Of a DNA stretch of 64,000 bases, positions 1 to 8,703 are shown piece by piece; position 1 is the first letter of the stretch, and each line of letters opens with the position of its first letter. The notes beneath the pieces were generated by a model. That model ran no database searches and was not told the DNA's origin. It saw only the letters and a program-made list of their open reading frames with translations. The stretch comes from Rhodocytophaga rosea (GTDB taxonomy: Bacteria; Bacteroidota; Bacteroidia; Cytophagales; 172606-1), in contig NZ_CP048222.1 of assembly GCF_010119975.1 (NCBI RefSeq), forward strand, positions 5,680,501-5,744,500, given 5' to 3'. The position numbers and the translations under genes were made by a program.

Positions 1-354
1 AATATGGTCGGCAGGTGCTACTACAATATTGGCATGCGGGTTTTTAACTGCAATTTTATAACTGGCATACGCAATACAAGGGGCTGTGTTCCGCCGGGTA
101 GGTTCCAGCAGGATCTGGTCGGGGGTAAGAAAAGGAAGCTGTTTTTGTACGAGATCCTTATAATCGACACTAGTGACAATAAAAATATTTTCGGGAGGAC
201 AAATGCCGGTAAAGCGGTCAGCGGTTTGTTGTAATAATGTTTTTCCGGTGCCCAATACATCATGAAATTGCTTGGGGAAGTCTGTACGGCTAAAAGGCCA
301 GAAACGGGTACCTACACCGCCGGCCATAATTACAACATAATTATTCTGTGTCAT
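1..354 (-). CDS. mannose-1-phosphate guanylyltransferase, partial (N-terminal 118 residues)
   Basis: The minus strand is open from an ATG at 354 to the window edge, giving the first 118 residues. It starts MTQNNYVVIMAGGVGTRFWP and continues with FPKQF, EPTRRNTAPC and VAPADHI, which are the nucleotide-binding signature, the lysine motif and the conserved blocks of GDP-mannose pyrophosphorylases. The family makes GDP-mannose from GTP and mannose-1-phosphate in the cytoplasm for surface polysaccharide synthesis. The C-terminal half lies outside the window, so a fused isomerase domain cannot be ruled in or out. A TACCTTTG -7 type element lies 19 bases upstream of the ATG. It is divergent from recQ. 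Confidence 0.9.
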   Translation of the reverse strand, partial: MTQNNYVVIMAGGVGTRFWPFSRTDFPKQFHDVLGTGKTLLQQTADRFTGICPPENIFIVTSVDYKDLVQKQLPFLTPDQILLEPTRRNTAPCIAYASYKIAVKNPHANIVVAPADHI

Positions 355-372
355 GGTTTAAAGTTTGAACTG

Positions 373-380
373 CAAAGGTA
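373..380 (-). promoter_or_regulatory. candidate -7 element TACCTTTG for the guanylyltransferase gene
   Basis: On the minus strand this octamer matches the Bacteroidota -7 consensus TAnnTTTG exactly and would start transcription about 12 bases before the ATG at 354. No convincing TTTG -33 element was found about 19 bases further upstream, so it rests on the -7 box alone. Confidence 0.4.
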
Positions 381-776
381 AGGATAGTTTTGGTTTTGAT
401 GAATGATGTAATTAAAATATAACTATTCTAATATATAATTTTATTATTAGTAGCCTATCTGCAAAATTTTGTATGGTAAAGTGTAAATCCGTATTTTAAA
501 CAATTTTATTCAAGCTTTACTATTATATAAGTTGTAAATTGTTAAATTTATAATAATTTGCTGATTTTTAGCAAGTTATTATTTGTGTGGTATTTGCTAA
601 ACTGATTTGCAGCTAAGTACAATTCTATAGCCAGAACAGATGATGCAATAAGCTTAGTTCTTCGTACTGGAGAAAAGTATTTTTATAAAGAATATAATTT
701 CTTCCTGATAAAGCTTTAATTTTTTATTTGTACTTAATATTTTTTATTAACTTCAAATTATATTTTTGTTATTATG

Positions 777-784
777 TAACTTTG
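777..784 (+). promoter_or_regulatory. candidate -7 element TAACTTTG for recQ
   Basis: The octamer matches TAnnTTTG exactly and lies 48 bases before the recQ ATG. The expected -33 TTTG is not present at the usual spacing, so support is partial. Confidence 0.4.
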
Positions 785-832
785 GAAACAAAGATAGAAA
801 AAGCGATACATTTTGTTTAAGTAGTTTGAAAG

Positions 833-3019
833 ATGTTAACAGAACAAGCACCGAATCTTAAAGATAAGCTCAAGGAAATATTTGGTTACAGCCAGTTTAG
901 AGGCAACCAGGAAATCATCATTCAAAATATTCTGGCTGGCAGGAATACATTTGTGATCATGCCGACCGGTGCAGGGAAATCGCTTTGCTACCAGTTACCT
1001 GCGCTTTCGACCACAGGTACAGCTATTGTTATCTCGCCTCTTATTGCGCTGATGAAAAATCAGGTGGATCAGCTGAATGCAGTTGGGGTGAATGCACAAT
1101 TTTTAAACTCTACCCTGAGTAAAGCTGAAATTACCAAAGTTAAAAAAGATACGCTCACTGGCGCCATTAAACTTTTATATGTAGCCCCTGAGTCACTCAC
1201 CAAAGAGGAGAATGTGGCTTTTCTGCAAAAGGCCAATATCTCATTTGTAGCGATCGATGAAGCCCATTGTATTTCAGAATGGGGCCACGATTTCCGCCCG
1301 GAATACCGCAAGATCAAAACGATTATTGATAACCTGGGAAACCTGCCTGTGATTGCCCTTACGGCTACCGCTACCCCTAAGGTGCAGCTCGATATACAGA
1401 AAAACCTTCAGATGGAAGAGGCTGCGGTATTTAAATCTTCTTTCAACCGGAAAAACCTGTATTATGAGATCAGGCCGAAAACCGACACCAAGAAGCAGTT
1501 GATTAAATACATTAAAAATCATAAGGGCAAATCAGGAATTGTGTATTGCCTGAGCCGCAAGAAAGTAGAAGAAATTTCCGAACTGCTCAATGTAAATGAT
1601 ATTAAGACACTGCCCTATCATGCCGGTCTTGATCCGCAGGTGCGCATGAATAACCAGGATGCTTTCCTAAATGAGGAAGTGGATGTAATTGTAGCCACCA
1701 TTGCGTTTGGAATGGGTATAGATAAGCCCGATGTGCGTTTTGTGATCCATTATGATGCGCCTAAATCACTGGAGGGCTACTATCAGGAAACCGGACGGGC
1801 CGGAAGGGATGGCCTGGAAGGCAACTGTATTATGTTTTACAGCTACAATGATATTTTGAAGCTGGAAAAATTTAACAAAGATAAGCCGGTTACCGAAAGG
1901 GATAATGCCAAACACCTGCTTCAGGAAATGGCCGCCTATGCTGAGTCTTCGGTGTGCCGCAGAAGGCAACTGCTGCATTATTTTGGCGAACATTTAGACA
2001 AAGACTGTGGTTTTTGCGACAATTGCCTGAAACCCAAAGAGAAATTTGAAGCTCCGGATGAAGTAGCACTGGCGGTTAAAGCGGTCTTACAAACCGATCA
2101 GCGTTTTGGCGTACAGCACCTGGCTGATGTATTAAGAGGGGTTGAAAATCAGTATGTAATCAGTTACAAACATAATAAGTTAGAAGTATTCGGACAGGGA
2201 GCCGTGCATGAAAATGCTTACTGGCTATCACTGTACAGACAGATACTGATATATGATTTCTTAGATAAGGACATCGATAATTATGGCGTGCTGAAAGTGA
2301 CCGAAAAGGGGATGGACTTTGTAGAAAATCCGTATCCGGTTACGCTTTCTAAAGATCACGATTACTCTAACGTTACGGAAGAGGAAGACGACGATAAGGA
2401 TACGCCAGCTAATACTTCTGCCAAAGCCCATGATCAGGTATTATTTGATCTGTTGAAAGGCTTACGGAAAAAAATCGCGAAAGAGAAAAACCTGCCGCCT
2501 TATGTCATTTTCCAGGACCCTTCTCTGGAAGAGATGGCTACTACCTATCCTACAACCAAGGAAGAACTAAGCCAGATCAATGGGGTGGGTATGGGTAAAG
2601 TGGTTAAGTTTGGCAAACCATTTATTGATCTGATCGCCAAATATGTGGAGGAGAATGATATAGAAACGGCCTCCGATGTAGTGGTAAAATCTACCGTAAA
2701 TAAATCCAAGATCAAGATTTTTATTATTCAGCAGGTAGACCGTAAGATTGACCTGGAAGAAATTGCTGAATCTAAAGACCTGGATATGGCTGAACTGCTG
2801 GAGGAAATTGAACACATCTGTTATTCTGGTACCCGGCTCAACCTGGATTATTATATTGACCAGGTGATGGATACAGACCGGCAGGACGAAATATTTGATT
2901 ATTTTATGGGTGCCGAGACAGATAATATTCAGATGGCGCTTGGTAAACTTGGTGACGATTTTTCAGAAGAAGAACTGCGGCTGATGCGGATTAAATTTAT
3001 TTCTGAAGTAGCAAATTAA
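833..3019 (+). CDS. recQ: ATP-dependent 3'-5' DNA helicase RecQ
   Basis: 728 residues with the full RecQ layout. Residues about 44-50 are the Walker A motif PTGAGKS, the DEAH box is at 142-145 followed by CISEWGHDFRPEY, and GYYQETGRAGRDG is motif VI. Cysteines near 374, 392, 395 and 398 form the zinc site of the RQC region. An HRDC domain spans roughly 535-610 (DLLKGLRKKIAKEKNLPPY, then INGVGMGKVVKFG). The tail of about 110 further residues is also seen in Bacteroidota RecQ proteins. The enzyme unwinds branched DNA during recombination repair. It stands at the head of a plus-strand run and is separated from purD by a 19-bp inverted repeat. Confidence 0.96.
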   Translation: MLTEQAPNLKDKLKEIFGYSQFRGNQEIIIQNILAGRNTFVIMPTGAGKSLCYQLPALSTTGTAIVISPLIALMKNQVDQLNAVGVNAQFLNSTLSKAEITKVKKDTLTGAIKLLYVAPESLTKEENVAFLQKANISFVAIDEAHCISEWGHDFRPEYRKIKTIIDNLGNLPVIALTATATPKVQLDIQKNLQMEEAAVFKSSFNRKNLYYEIRPKTDTKKQLIKYIKNHKGKSGIVYCLSRKKVEEISELLNVNDIKTLPYHAGLDPQVRMNNQDAFLNEEVDVIVATIAFGMGIDKPDVRFVIHYDAPKSLEGYYQETGRAGRDGLEGNCIMFYSYNDILKLEKFNKDKPVTERDNAKHLLQEMAAYAESSVCRRRQLLHYFGEHLDKDCGFCDNCLKPKEKFEAPDEVALAVKAVLQTDQRFGVQHLADVLRGVENQYVISYKHNKLEVFGQGAVHENAYWLSLYRQILIYDFLDKDIDNYGVLKVTEKGMDFVENPYPVTLSKDHDYSNVTEEEDDDKDTPANTSAKAHDQVLFDLLKGLRKKIAKEKNLPPYVIFQDPSLEEMATTYPTTKEELSQINGVGMGKVVKFGKPFIDLIAKYVEENDIETASDVVVKSTVNKSKIKIFIIQQVDRKIDLEEIAESKDLDMAELLEEIEHICYSGTRLNLDYYIDQVMDTDRQDEIFDYFMGAETDNIQMALGKLGDDFSEEELRLMRIKFISEVAN

Positions 3020-3026
3020 ATAATGC

Positions 3027-3084
3027 AAAATTAAAAATGGAGAATTAGCAAAGTTTATACTTTATATTCTCCATTTTTAATTTT
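3027..3084. repeat. 19-bp perfect inverted repeat between recQ and purD
   Basis: The left arm 3027-3045 is the exact reverse complement of the right arm 3066-3084, with a 20-base loop. It begins eight bases after the recQ stop and ends 18 bases before the purD ATG. The right arm ends in a T-rich run, so it could terminate or attenuate transcription, or protect the recQ message end. It belongs to the group of AT-rich post-stop inverted repeats in this window. Confidence 0.75.
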
Positions 3085-3102
3085 CACCTTTCAATTAATT
3101 AA

Positions 3103-4407
3103 ATGAACATACTTATACTTGGATCGGGGGGAAGAGAACATGCTTTTGCCTGGAAAATGGCACAAAGCCCTTTATGCAGCCGTTTATTTGTAGCGCCCGG
3201 CAATGCCGGAACTGCTCAGATAGCCCAGAATGTAGCACTGTCTGTAAATGATTTTGAAGGTATTGCCCATTTTGCCCTTCAACAGCAAATAACCCTGATT
3301 GTGGTAGGTCCGGAAGAACCACTCGTACGAGGTATCCGGGATTATTTTAGTGTACGGCCTGAACTCAGCCAGATTGGCCTGATTGGCCCGGATAAACATG
3401 GGGCTATGCTGGAAGGAAGCAAAGATTTTGCAAAAGCCTTCATGCGGCAAAACCATATTCCTACCGCTGGTTCACGCACATTTACTGCTGCTACATTACA
3501 GGAAGGCTTACACTATTTATCTACGCATTCTTTGCCGATTGTACTGAAAGCCGATGGCCTTGCCGCTGGTAAAGGGGTGATTATTGCCAGTACCCTGGAG
3601 GATGCCAAAGAATCCTTGTACGATATGCTGGCCAATAAAAAGTTTGGCGAAGCCAGTGCCAGTGTAGTGATAGAAGAATTTTTGTCTGGCATCGAATTAT
3701 CCGTATTTGTGCTGACGGATGGCAAGACATATAAAATTTTGCCGGAAGCCAAAGATTACAAGCGGATAGGAGAGGGAGATATCGGATTAAATACCGGTGG
3801 TATGGGTGCAGTATCACCAGTTCCATTTGCAGATGCTGCGTTTATGCAGAAAGTAGAAGAACGGATTGTAAAGCCTACCATTAGCGGATTACATGAGGCA
3901 AAGGTGAACTATTGTGGGTTTATTTTCATTGGATTAATGAACGTGGCTGGCGAGCCATACGTAATTGAATATAATGTGCGCATGGGCGATCCGGAAACAG
4001 AAGTAGTAATACCCAGGATAAAATCCGATCTGGTGGAATTATTTCAGGTGGTAGCGCAAGGAAAACTTGCAGACATAGGGATTGAGATCGAAGAAAAGGC
4101 GGCTGCAACCGTAATGCTGGTATCGGGGGGGTATCCGGAGGCATACGAAAAGAATAAAGTAATTACTGGTTTAGCCCAAACTGAGGATGTACTGGTTTTT
4201 CATGCCGCTACGAAAACTACGGCCGACGGAAATATTCTTACAGATGGTGGACGAGTACTCACGGTAACAGGAATGGATGCTGAGCTGGAAAATGCTTTGC
4301 AAAAAGCCAAAAAAGCAGCTGGCGTGATTACCTGGGAGAAAAAATATTATAGAAAAGATATAGGATTGGATATTTTACAGTATAAATCGATTAATATCAA
4401 TGAATAA
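3103..4407 (+). CDS. purD: phosphoribosylamine--glycine ligase (GAR synthetase)
   Basis: 434 residues, the normal PurD length. The start MNILILGSGGREHAFAWKM holds the N-domain phosphate-binding GGREHA motif. The ATP-grasp core follows: GPEEPL, the lysine loop KADGLAAGKGV near 150, IEEF, and EYNVRMGDPETE with the metal ligands. The C-terminal domain has the expected VMLVSGGYPEAY and GRVLTV blocks. The enzyme joins glycine to phosphoribosylamine using ATP in step two of purine synthesis in the cytoplasm. It follows recQ in the same direction after an 83-base spacer carrying an inverted repeat; no other purine gene is nearby. Confidence 0.97.
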   Translation: MNILILGSGGREHAFAWKMAQSPLCSRLFVAPGNAGTAQIAQNVALSVNDFEGIAHFALQQQITLIVVGPEEPLVRGIRDYFSVRPELSQIGLIGPDKHGAMLEGSKDFAKAFMRQNHIPTAGSRTFTAATLQEGLHYLSTHSLPIVLKADGLAAGKGVIIASTLEDAKESLYDMLANKKFGEASASVVIEEFLSGIELSVFVLTDGKTYKILPEAKDYKRIGEGDIGLNTGGMGAVSPVPFADAAFMQKVEERIVKPTISGLHEAKVNYCGFIFIGLMNVAGEPYVIEYNVRMGDPETEVVIPRIKSDLVELFQVVAQGKLADIGIEIEEKAAATVMLVSGGYPEAYEKNKVITGLAQTEDVLVFHAATKTTADGNILTDGGRVLTVTGMDAELENALQKAKKAAGVITWEKKYYRKDIGLDILQYKSININE

Positions 4408-4547
4408 TTACTAAATTACCCGTTGCCATGCAGGTGTCAGGAGATTGTAAAAATAGTATGGCTTGTTTACCTGTCACTGGCAAAAGGTAATTTTTCTGGC
4501 TTTGTAGGTACGTATAAAATATGCGTGCTGAATAAATTATATAGATT

Positions 4548-5723
4548 ATGGGATGCAAAAGTTGTTCGTCCGGAGGCTGTGGCACAAAAACAGCGGATGG
4601 AACCGTATCAGGCTGCCGTAACAATGGTGCTTGCGGCACTGGCGGGTGTAATAAAATGAATGTGTTTGACTGGCTGAGTAATATGGATTTACCACTCGCC
4701 AGCCGTTTTAATATCGTAGAAGTACGTTTCAAGGGAGGCCGTAAGGAGTTTTTCCGTAATGCAGAAAATCTGGAACTCTATGCCGGAGATCCGGTGATTG
4801 TAGACGTTCCTAATGGTCATCATATGGGCTATGTTTCTTTGCAGGGAGAACTGGTTCGTTTACAGATGATCAAAAAATCTGTGAAAGAAACCGACGAAAT
4901 CCGGACTATTTATAGAGTGGCTTCTTCGAAAGACCTCGAAAAATATGAGCAGGTAAAACTCCGTGAAATGCCTACCCTGTTTCGTACCCGTCAGATTGCC
5001 GATGAACTGAAGCTGAATATGAAGCTTTCAGATGTTGAATACCAAGCAGATAATACCAAAGCTACTTTTTATTATTCAGCAGAAGAAAGGGTTGACTTCA
5101 GGGAGTTGATCAAGGTACTGGCCGGCGAATTTAAAATCAGGGTGGAAATGAAGCAGATCAGCCTGAGGCAGGAAGCCGGACGTTTGGGCGGTATTGGTTC
5201 CTGCGGCCGCGAATTATGCTGTTCTACCTGGCTTGCCGATTTTAAAAGTGTATCTACTGCAGCCGCCCGTTATCAGAATCTTTCGCTCAATCCCAGTAAG
5301 TTATCCGGGCAGTGTGGCCGGCTTAAATGCTGCTTAAATTACGAGCTGGATACCTATATGGAAGCCCTGAAAGATATTCCCACGATAGAAGAGCCTCTGC
5401 TGACAGAAAAGGGCCCGGTTTTTCTTCAGAAAACAGATATTTTCAAAAAGCTCCTCTGGTTTGGCTATCATAACGAAAGTACCTGGATTCCTTTAACGGT
5501 AAACCGGGTGAACGAAATTCTGGCGATGAATAAAAAAGGAGTGAAGCCAGTTTCACTGGAGGAGAACGATGGAACGCCGAAAAAAGAAGTACCTGTATCA
5601 GCTGTTTCAGTGGTAGAAAATGACCTGGAACGTTTTGATAAAAAGAATATCAAATCAGGTAAGCCTAAAAAGAAGAAAAAGAAAAAGAAACCTAAAACTA
5701 GTCCGGAAGCAGGCAAGGCCTGA
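4548..5723 (+). CDS. ricT: RicT/PSP1-domain regulatory protein with Cys-rich ends
   Basis: 391 residues. The first 34 residues carry six cysteines (3, 6, 11, 23, 29, 34) in glycine-rich spacing, followed by the PSP1 C-terminal domain with the paired Cys clusters GSCGRELCCSTW and GQCGRLKCCLNYE. The tail is a lysine-rich run (KPKKKKKKKK). In Bacillus the homologue RicT/YaaT works with RicA and RicF in RNA processing and binds Fe-S clusters; the Cys pattern here fits cluster binding, which is inference. The start ATG at 4548 is chosen because it keeps the Cys-rich head typical of Bacteroidota homologues. A hairpin follows the stop. Confidence 0.85.
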   Translation: MGCKSCSSGGCGTKTADGTVSGCRNNGACGTGGCNKMNVFDWLSNMDLPLASRFNIVEVRFKGGRKEFFRNAENLELYAGDPVIVDVPNGHHMGYVSLQGELVRLQMIKKSVKETDEIRTIYRVASSKDLEKYEQVKLREMPTLFRTRQIADELKLNMKLSDVEYQADNTKATFYYSAEERVDFRELIKVLAGEFKIRVEMKQISLRQEAGRLGGIGSCGRELCCSTWLADFKSVSTAAARYQNLSLNPSKLSGQCGRLKCCLNYELDTYMEALKDIPTIEEPLLTEKGPVFLQKTDIFKKLLWFGYHNESTWIPLTVNRVNEILAMNKKGVKPVSLEENDGTPKKEVPVSAVSVVENDLERFDKKNIKSGKPKKKKKKKKPKTSPEAGKA

Positions 5724-5749
5724 TTTACATACGCTCAAAAACAATAGTG

Positions 5750-5783
5750 ATCCTGCAGAAGTACATTTTTGCAGGATTTTTAT
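5750..5783 (+). terminator. intrinsic terminator after ricT
   Basis: An 8-bp stem (5750-5757 with 5770-5777) encloses a 12-base loop and is followed directly by a T-rich run. It starts 26 bases after the ricT stop codon and closes off the recQ-purD-ricT direction before the GH5 gene. Confidence 0.6.
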
Positions 5784-5889
5784 TTGTTCAATTTCTGTAG
5801 CCAGGCTTCCTTTTGCAGAAATATTTTCTCATTTTACCCATTGATAAACGTGAATAACTAAATTCGGCTTTGTTTAATGGCTCAGATAT

Positions 5890-7053
5890 ATGGCAAACAA
5901 TAAACCTACATTTAACCGGAGAGAATTTGTTAAAAAGACAAGTATACTAGGCGCCGGACTGGGAATAGCGGCGCATACTGCATTTGCTGCACCAGCAGTA
6001 AAACCTCAGAATAAACTACCTAAATGGAAAGGCTTTAATTTACTTGATTTTTTCTCACCTGATCCTGCTAATACCCGCAAACCTACTACTGAAGATCAAC
6101 TGCGCTGGATGGCAGACTGGGGCTTCGATTTTATACGAATACCGATGGCCTACCCCTTTTACCTGAATATTGACCGCAGCCGCAATATTACCCCGGATGA
6201 GGTGTATAAGATAGATGAAAAGCAGGTAGACAAGATTGACAAGCTGGTGCAAACAGCGCATAAGCATAACCTGCACGTAAGTTTAAACCTGCACCGGGCA
6301 CCAGGATATTGTGTGAATGCCGGTTTTCATGAGCCGTATAATTTGTGGAAAGACCAGCAGGCTCAGGAAGCATTTAATTTTCACTGGAATATGTGGGCCA
6401 AACGGTATAAGAATGTTTCTTCCAAAAAAATCAGCTTTGACCTTGTGAATGAACCGAGCATGCGCGAAGATATGAACGACCAGCATTCCAAACGAAGCAC
6501 CGTTCCGGGAGAGGTGTACCGAAAAGTAGCCAAAGCCGCTGCAGAATCGATCCGGAAGGAGAATGCCGGTCACCTGGTGATCGCCGATGGCAATGATGTA
6601 GGTAGCAAAGTGATCCCCGAAATTACGGATCTGAACATTGCCCAGAGCTGCAGGGGCTATCATCCCGGAATCATTTCACATTATAAAGCACCCTGGGCGA
6701 ATAAGGACCCTGAAAATCTGCCGGAACCAAAATGGCCGGGACAGGTAGGCGATAAATACCTGAGCCGTGCTATGCTGGAAGAATTTTACAAACCCTGGAT
6801 AGGATTGGTAAACCAGGGAGTGGGCGTACATTGCGGGGAATGCGGCTGCTGGAATAAAACGCCTCATGCTGTATTTCTGGCCTGGTTTGCAGATGTACTG
6901 GATATTCTTTCCAGTCATGGAATAGGCTTTGCGCTCTGGGAGTTCAGGGGAGATTTTGGTATTCTGGATTCGGGCCGTTCAGATATAGCTTATGAAGACT
7001 GGCATGGATACAAACTTGACCGTAAGTTGCTTACCTTATTAATGAAAGCATAA
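5890..7053 (+). CDS. Tat-type exported glycoside hydrolase family 5 (cellulase-like)
   Basis: 387 residues. The N-terminus has a twin-arginine signal (NRREFVKKTSILGAG, then a hydrophobic stretch ending AFAAP). The mature part is a GH5 TIM barrel: WGFDFIRIPMAYP, SLNLHRAPGYC, the acid/base glutamate at 188 in LVNEPS, the nucleophile glutamate at 317 in HCGECG, and a closing ALWEFRGDFGILDS strand. Family members split beta-linked glucans or mannans outside the cytoplasm; the substrate cannot be read from sequence. It sits between ricT and gldH, genes that are commonly neighbours, and follows its own spacer of 166 bases. No carbohydrate-binding module or T9SS tail is visible. Confidence 0.88.
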   Translation: MANNKPTFNRREFVKKTSILGAGLGIAAHTAFAAPAVKPQNKLPKWKGFNLLDFFSPDPANTRKPTTEDQLRWMADWGFDFIRIPMAYPFYLNIDRSRNITPDEVYKIDEKQVDKIDKLVQTAHKHNLHVSLNLHRAPGYCVNAGFHEPYNLWKDQQAQEAFNFHWNMWAKRYKNVSSKKISFDLVNEPSMREDMNDQHSKRSTVPGEVYRKVAKAAAESIRKENAGHLVIADGNDVGSKVIPEITDLNIAQSCRGYHPGIISHYKAPWANKDPENLPEPKWPGQVGDKYLSRAMLEEFYKPWIGLVNQGVGVHCGECGCWNKTPHAVFLAWFADVLDILSSHGIGFALWEFRGDFGILDSGRSDIAYEDWHGYKLDRKLLTLLMKA

Positions 7054-7192
7054 TAGGTTTTCTCTAAAGGGATTTCCTTACATGCTAGCAATCTCTGTTG
7101 ATTATATATTAATTTTGGCAAAAGATGATTATATAGATAAAATTGTATATTCATCTTTTTGTTTTATTAACCCTGATCGTTACATACCAGAT

Positions 7193-7672
7193 ATGAAGTA
7201 TTGGCTCTATGTTTTTTCTTTGCTGATTATTTGTGCGGCCTGCGACCCTAGCCGGGTTTATGAAGAAAACCATACCATCGAAAAAAACCTGTGGTACATT
7301 GATACAATGCTTACTTTTACCTTCACGATAGAAGATACCACTGTTCCTTATAATATCTATTACAACGTCCGCAATGCCGTTTCCTATCCTTATCATAATC
7401 TTTATTTGACCTATTATTTGTATGATGAGCAGGGGAAGCAACTTTCGGGCCGGTTGCAGGACCTGACCTTATTTGATGCCACTACAGGTAAACCATTGGG
7501 CGATGGCCTGGGTGATATTTTTGATCACCAGATTCTATCTATGCCTGCCTATTCATTCAAACGGAAAGGTACATATACCTTCAAAGTCAAGCAATATATG
7601 CGCCAGGACCCTTTACCGGATATTATGAGCGTAGGCATCCGGGTAGAAAAAGCTACTAAACCTAATGCCTGA
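7193..7672 (+). CDS. gldH: gliding motility lipoprotein GldH
   Basis: 159 residues from the ATG at 7193. The start gives MKYWLYVFSLLIICAAC, a lipoprotein signal with the lipid-carrying Cys in CAACD; the frame is open 37 codons further upstream, but that extension has no protein-like features. The body shows the GldH pattern: TFTFTIEDTTVPYNIYYNVRN, YHNLYLTYYL, a GDGLGDIFDHQ block and a closing GTYTFKVKQYMRQDPL strand. GldH is a membrane-anchored lipoprotein needed for gliding and T9SS function in Flavobacterium and relatives. Being within two genes of ricT matches the known neighbourhood. Confidence 0.85.
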   Translation: MKYWLYVFSLLIICAACDPSRVYEENHTIEKNLWYIDTMLTFTFTIEDTTVPYNIYYNVRNAVSYPYHNLYLTYYLYDEQGKQLSGRLQDLTLFDATTGKPLGDGLGDIFDHQILSMPAYSFKRKGTYTFKVKQYMRQDPLPDIMSVGIRVEKATKPNA

Positions 7673-7884
7673 TCGTACTAGAATAACTTACCAATCTCTG
7701 GTCATTCTTTGTTATGCAGCGAACATAATGTACAGATTGCAGTTAACTATGCAGGTAAACCGGAAGCCTGAGAAATTTTCATTCTAAGGTAAAATTGTGC
7801 ACCTTGCAGGTATTGTGAACGTAGGTGCAAAATAAAAATCTTCAGTTAAATCTGAGGCGGAAAGTGTGTGTCACCTGAAGCTGT

Positions 7885-8520
7885 ATGAAAAAAACACTCC
7901 CATTATTTCCTTTAAATCTGGTTGTTTTCCCGAATGAGAAACTCAACCTGCATATTTTTGAGCCCCGCTATCGGCAATTGATTGGAGAATGTCTGGAACA
8001 GGAATCTAATTTCGGAATACCGGCTTTTATTAATAACAAAATTGAAAGCTATGGTACAGAAATGAAAATTGTAGCACTAAACCAAGTATATGAAGATGGC
8101 CGGATGGATATAGAAACGCAGGGCGTACATATATTTAAGTTGCTTAATTTTGATAACCCTTTCGAAGATAAGCTTTATGCCGGAGGGGAAGTGGAAATAG
8201 TAGACCTGCTGGATGATACCTCAGAAGATATTTTTAAGGAGTTAGTGCAGTCGCTGAAACGGCTTTATGAACTGCTGCAACTGAATCTGGATCTGAATTT
8301 CAGGTCGTACCAGTTTATCTCGTTTGAAATGGCACACAAGGTTGGTTTGTCAGTAGAGCAGGAATATGAACTGCTTACTATCCCTTCCGAATCCGACAGG
8401 CAATTGTATTTACTTTCCCACTTAAAAAGGGCGATACCGATTATTTATGACATGGAACGTACCAAAGAACGGGTACGCATGAACGGCCATTTCCGCCATT
8501 TTGATCCGCTTAATTTCTGA
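7885..8520 (+). CDS. LON substrate-binding domain protein
   Basis: 211 residues consisting of a LON N-terminal (PUA-like plus helical) domain alone: LPLFPLNLVVFPNEKLNLHI and FEPRYRQLI at the start, then GTEMKIV and a helical C-terminal half with LLTIPSESDRQLYLLSHLKR. There is no AAA or protease domain, so it is not Lon itself. Stand-alone LON proteins are widespread; their role is not settled, and binding of peptides or partners is inferred. No close operon partner: 212 bases separate it from gldH and the next gene is convergent. Confidence 0.85.
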   Translation: MKKTLPLFPLNLVVFPNEKLNLHIFEPRYRQLIGECLEQESNFGIPAFINNKIESYGTEMKIVALNQVYEDGRMDIETQGVHIFKLLNFDNPFEDKLYAGGEVEIVDLLDDTSEDIFKELVQSLKRLYELLQLNLDLNFRSYQFISFEMAHKVGLSVEQEYELLTIPSESDRQLYLLSHLKRAIPIIYDMERTKERVRMNGHFRHFDPLNF

Positions 8521-8703
8521 AAGTCTGTTAACAGCTGGCAACATACAATCTTCTGATATTGCCTGGCAGATTTTTTCTTCTTTTAGTTTTGAATTGAATG
8601 TATCGTATCAGATGCAACTTTGCGCCTTAAGCTATCACTGAGGCGATGAGCCGGATACGCTAGGGGGATCAGTTTAGGTGGCATTGGCATTCCCTGCCGC
8701 TTT

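Larger units (their letters stand above)
355..832. other. AT-rich divergent intergenic region
   Basis: This 478-base stretch separates the divergent guanylyltransferase and recQ genes. It is very AT-rich with many T and A runs and holds one -7 type box facing each gene (373-380 minus, 777-784 plus). I see no reading frame, RNA gene or clear hairpin in it. Confidence 0.6.

Noticed and set aside
4423-4659. 78-codon frame upstream of and overlapping ricT
   Set aside because: Its second half overlaps the Cys-rich start of RicT in another frame, and the RicT frame is the conserved one.
8521-8600. Possible terminator after the LON gene
   Set aside because: Only a five-base GGCAA/TTGCC pair could be found with long gaps; too weak to call.
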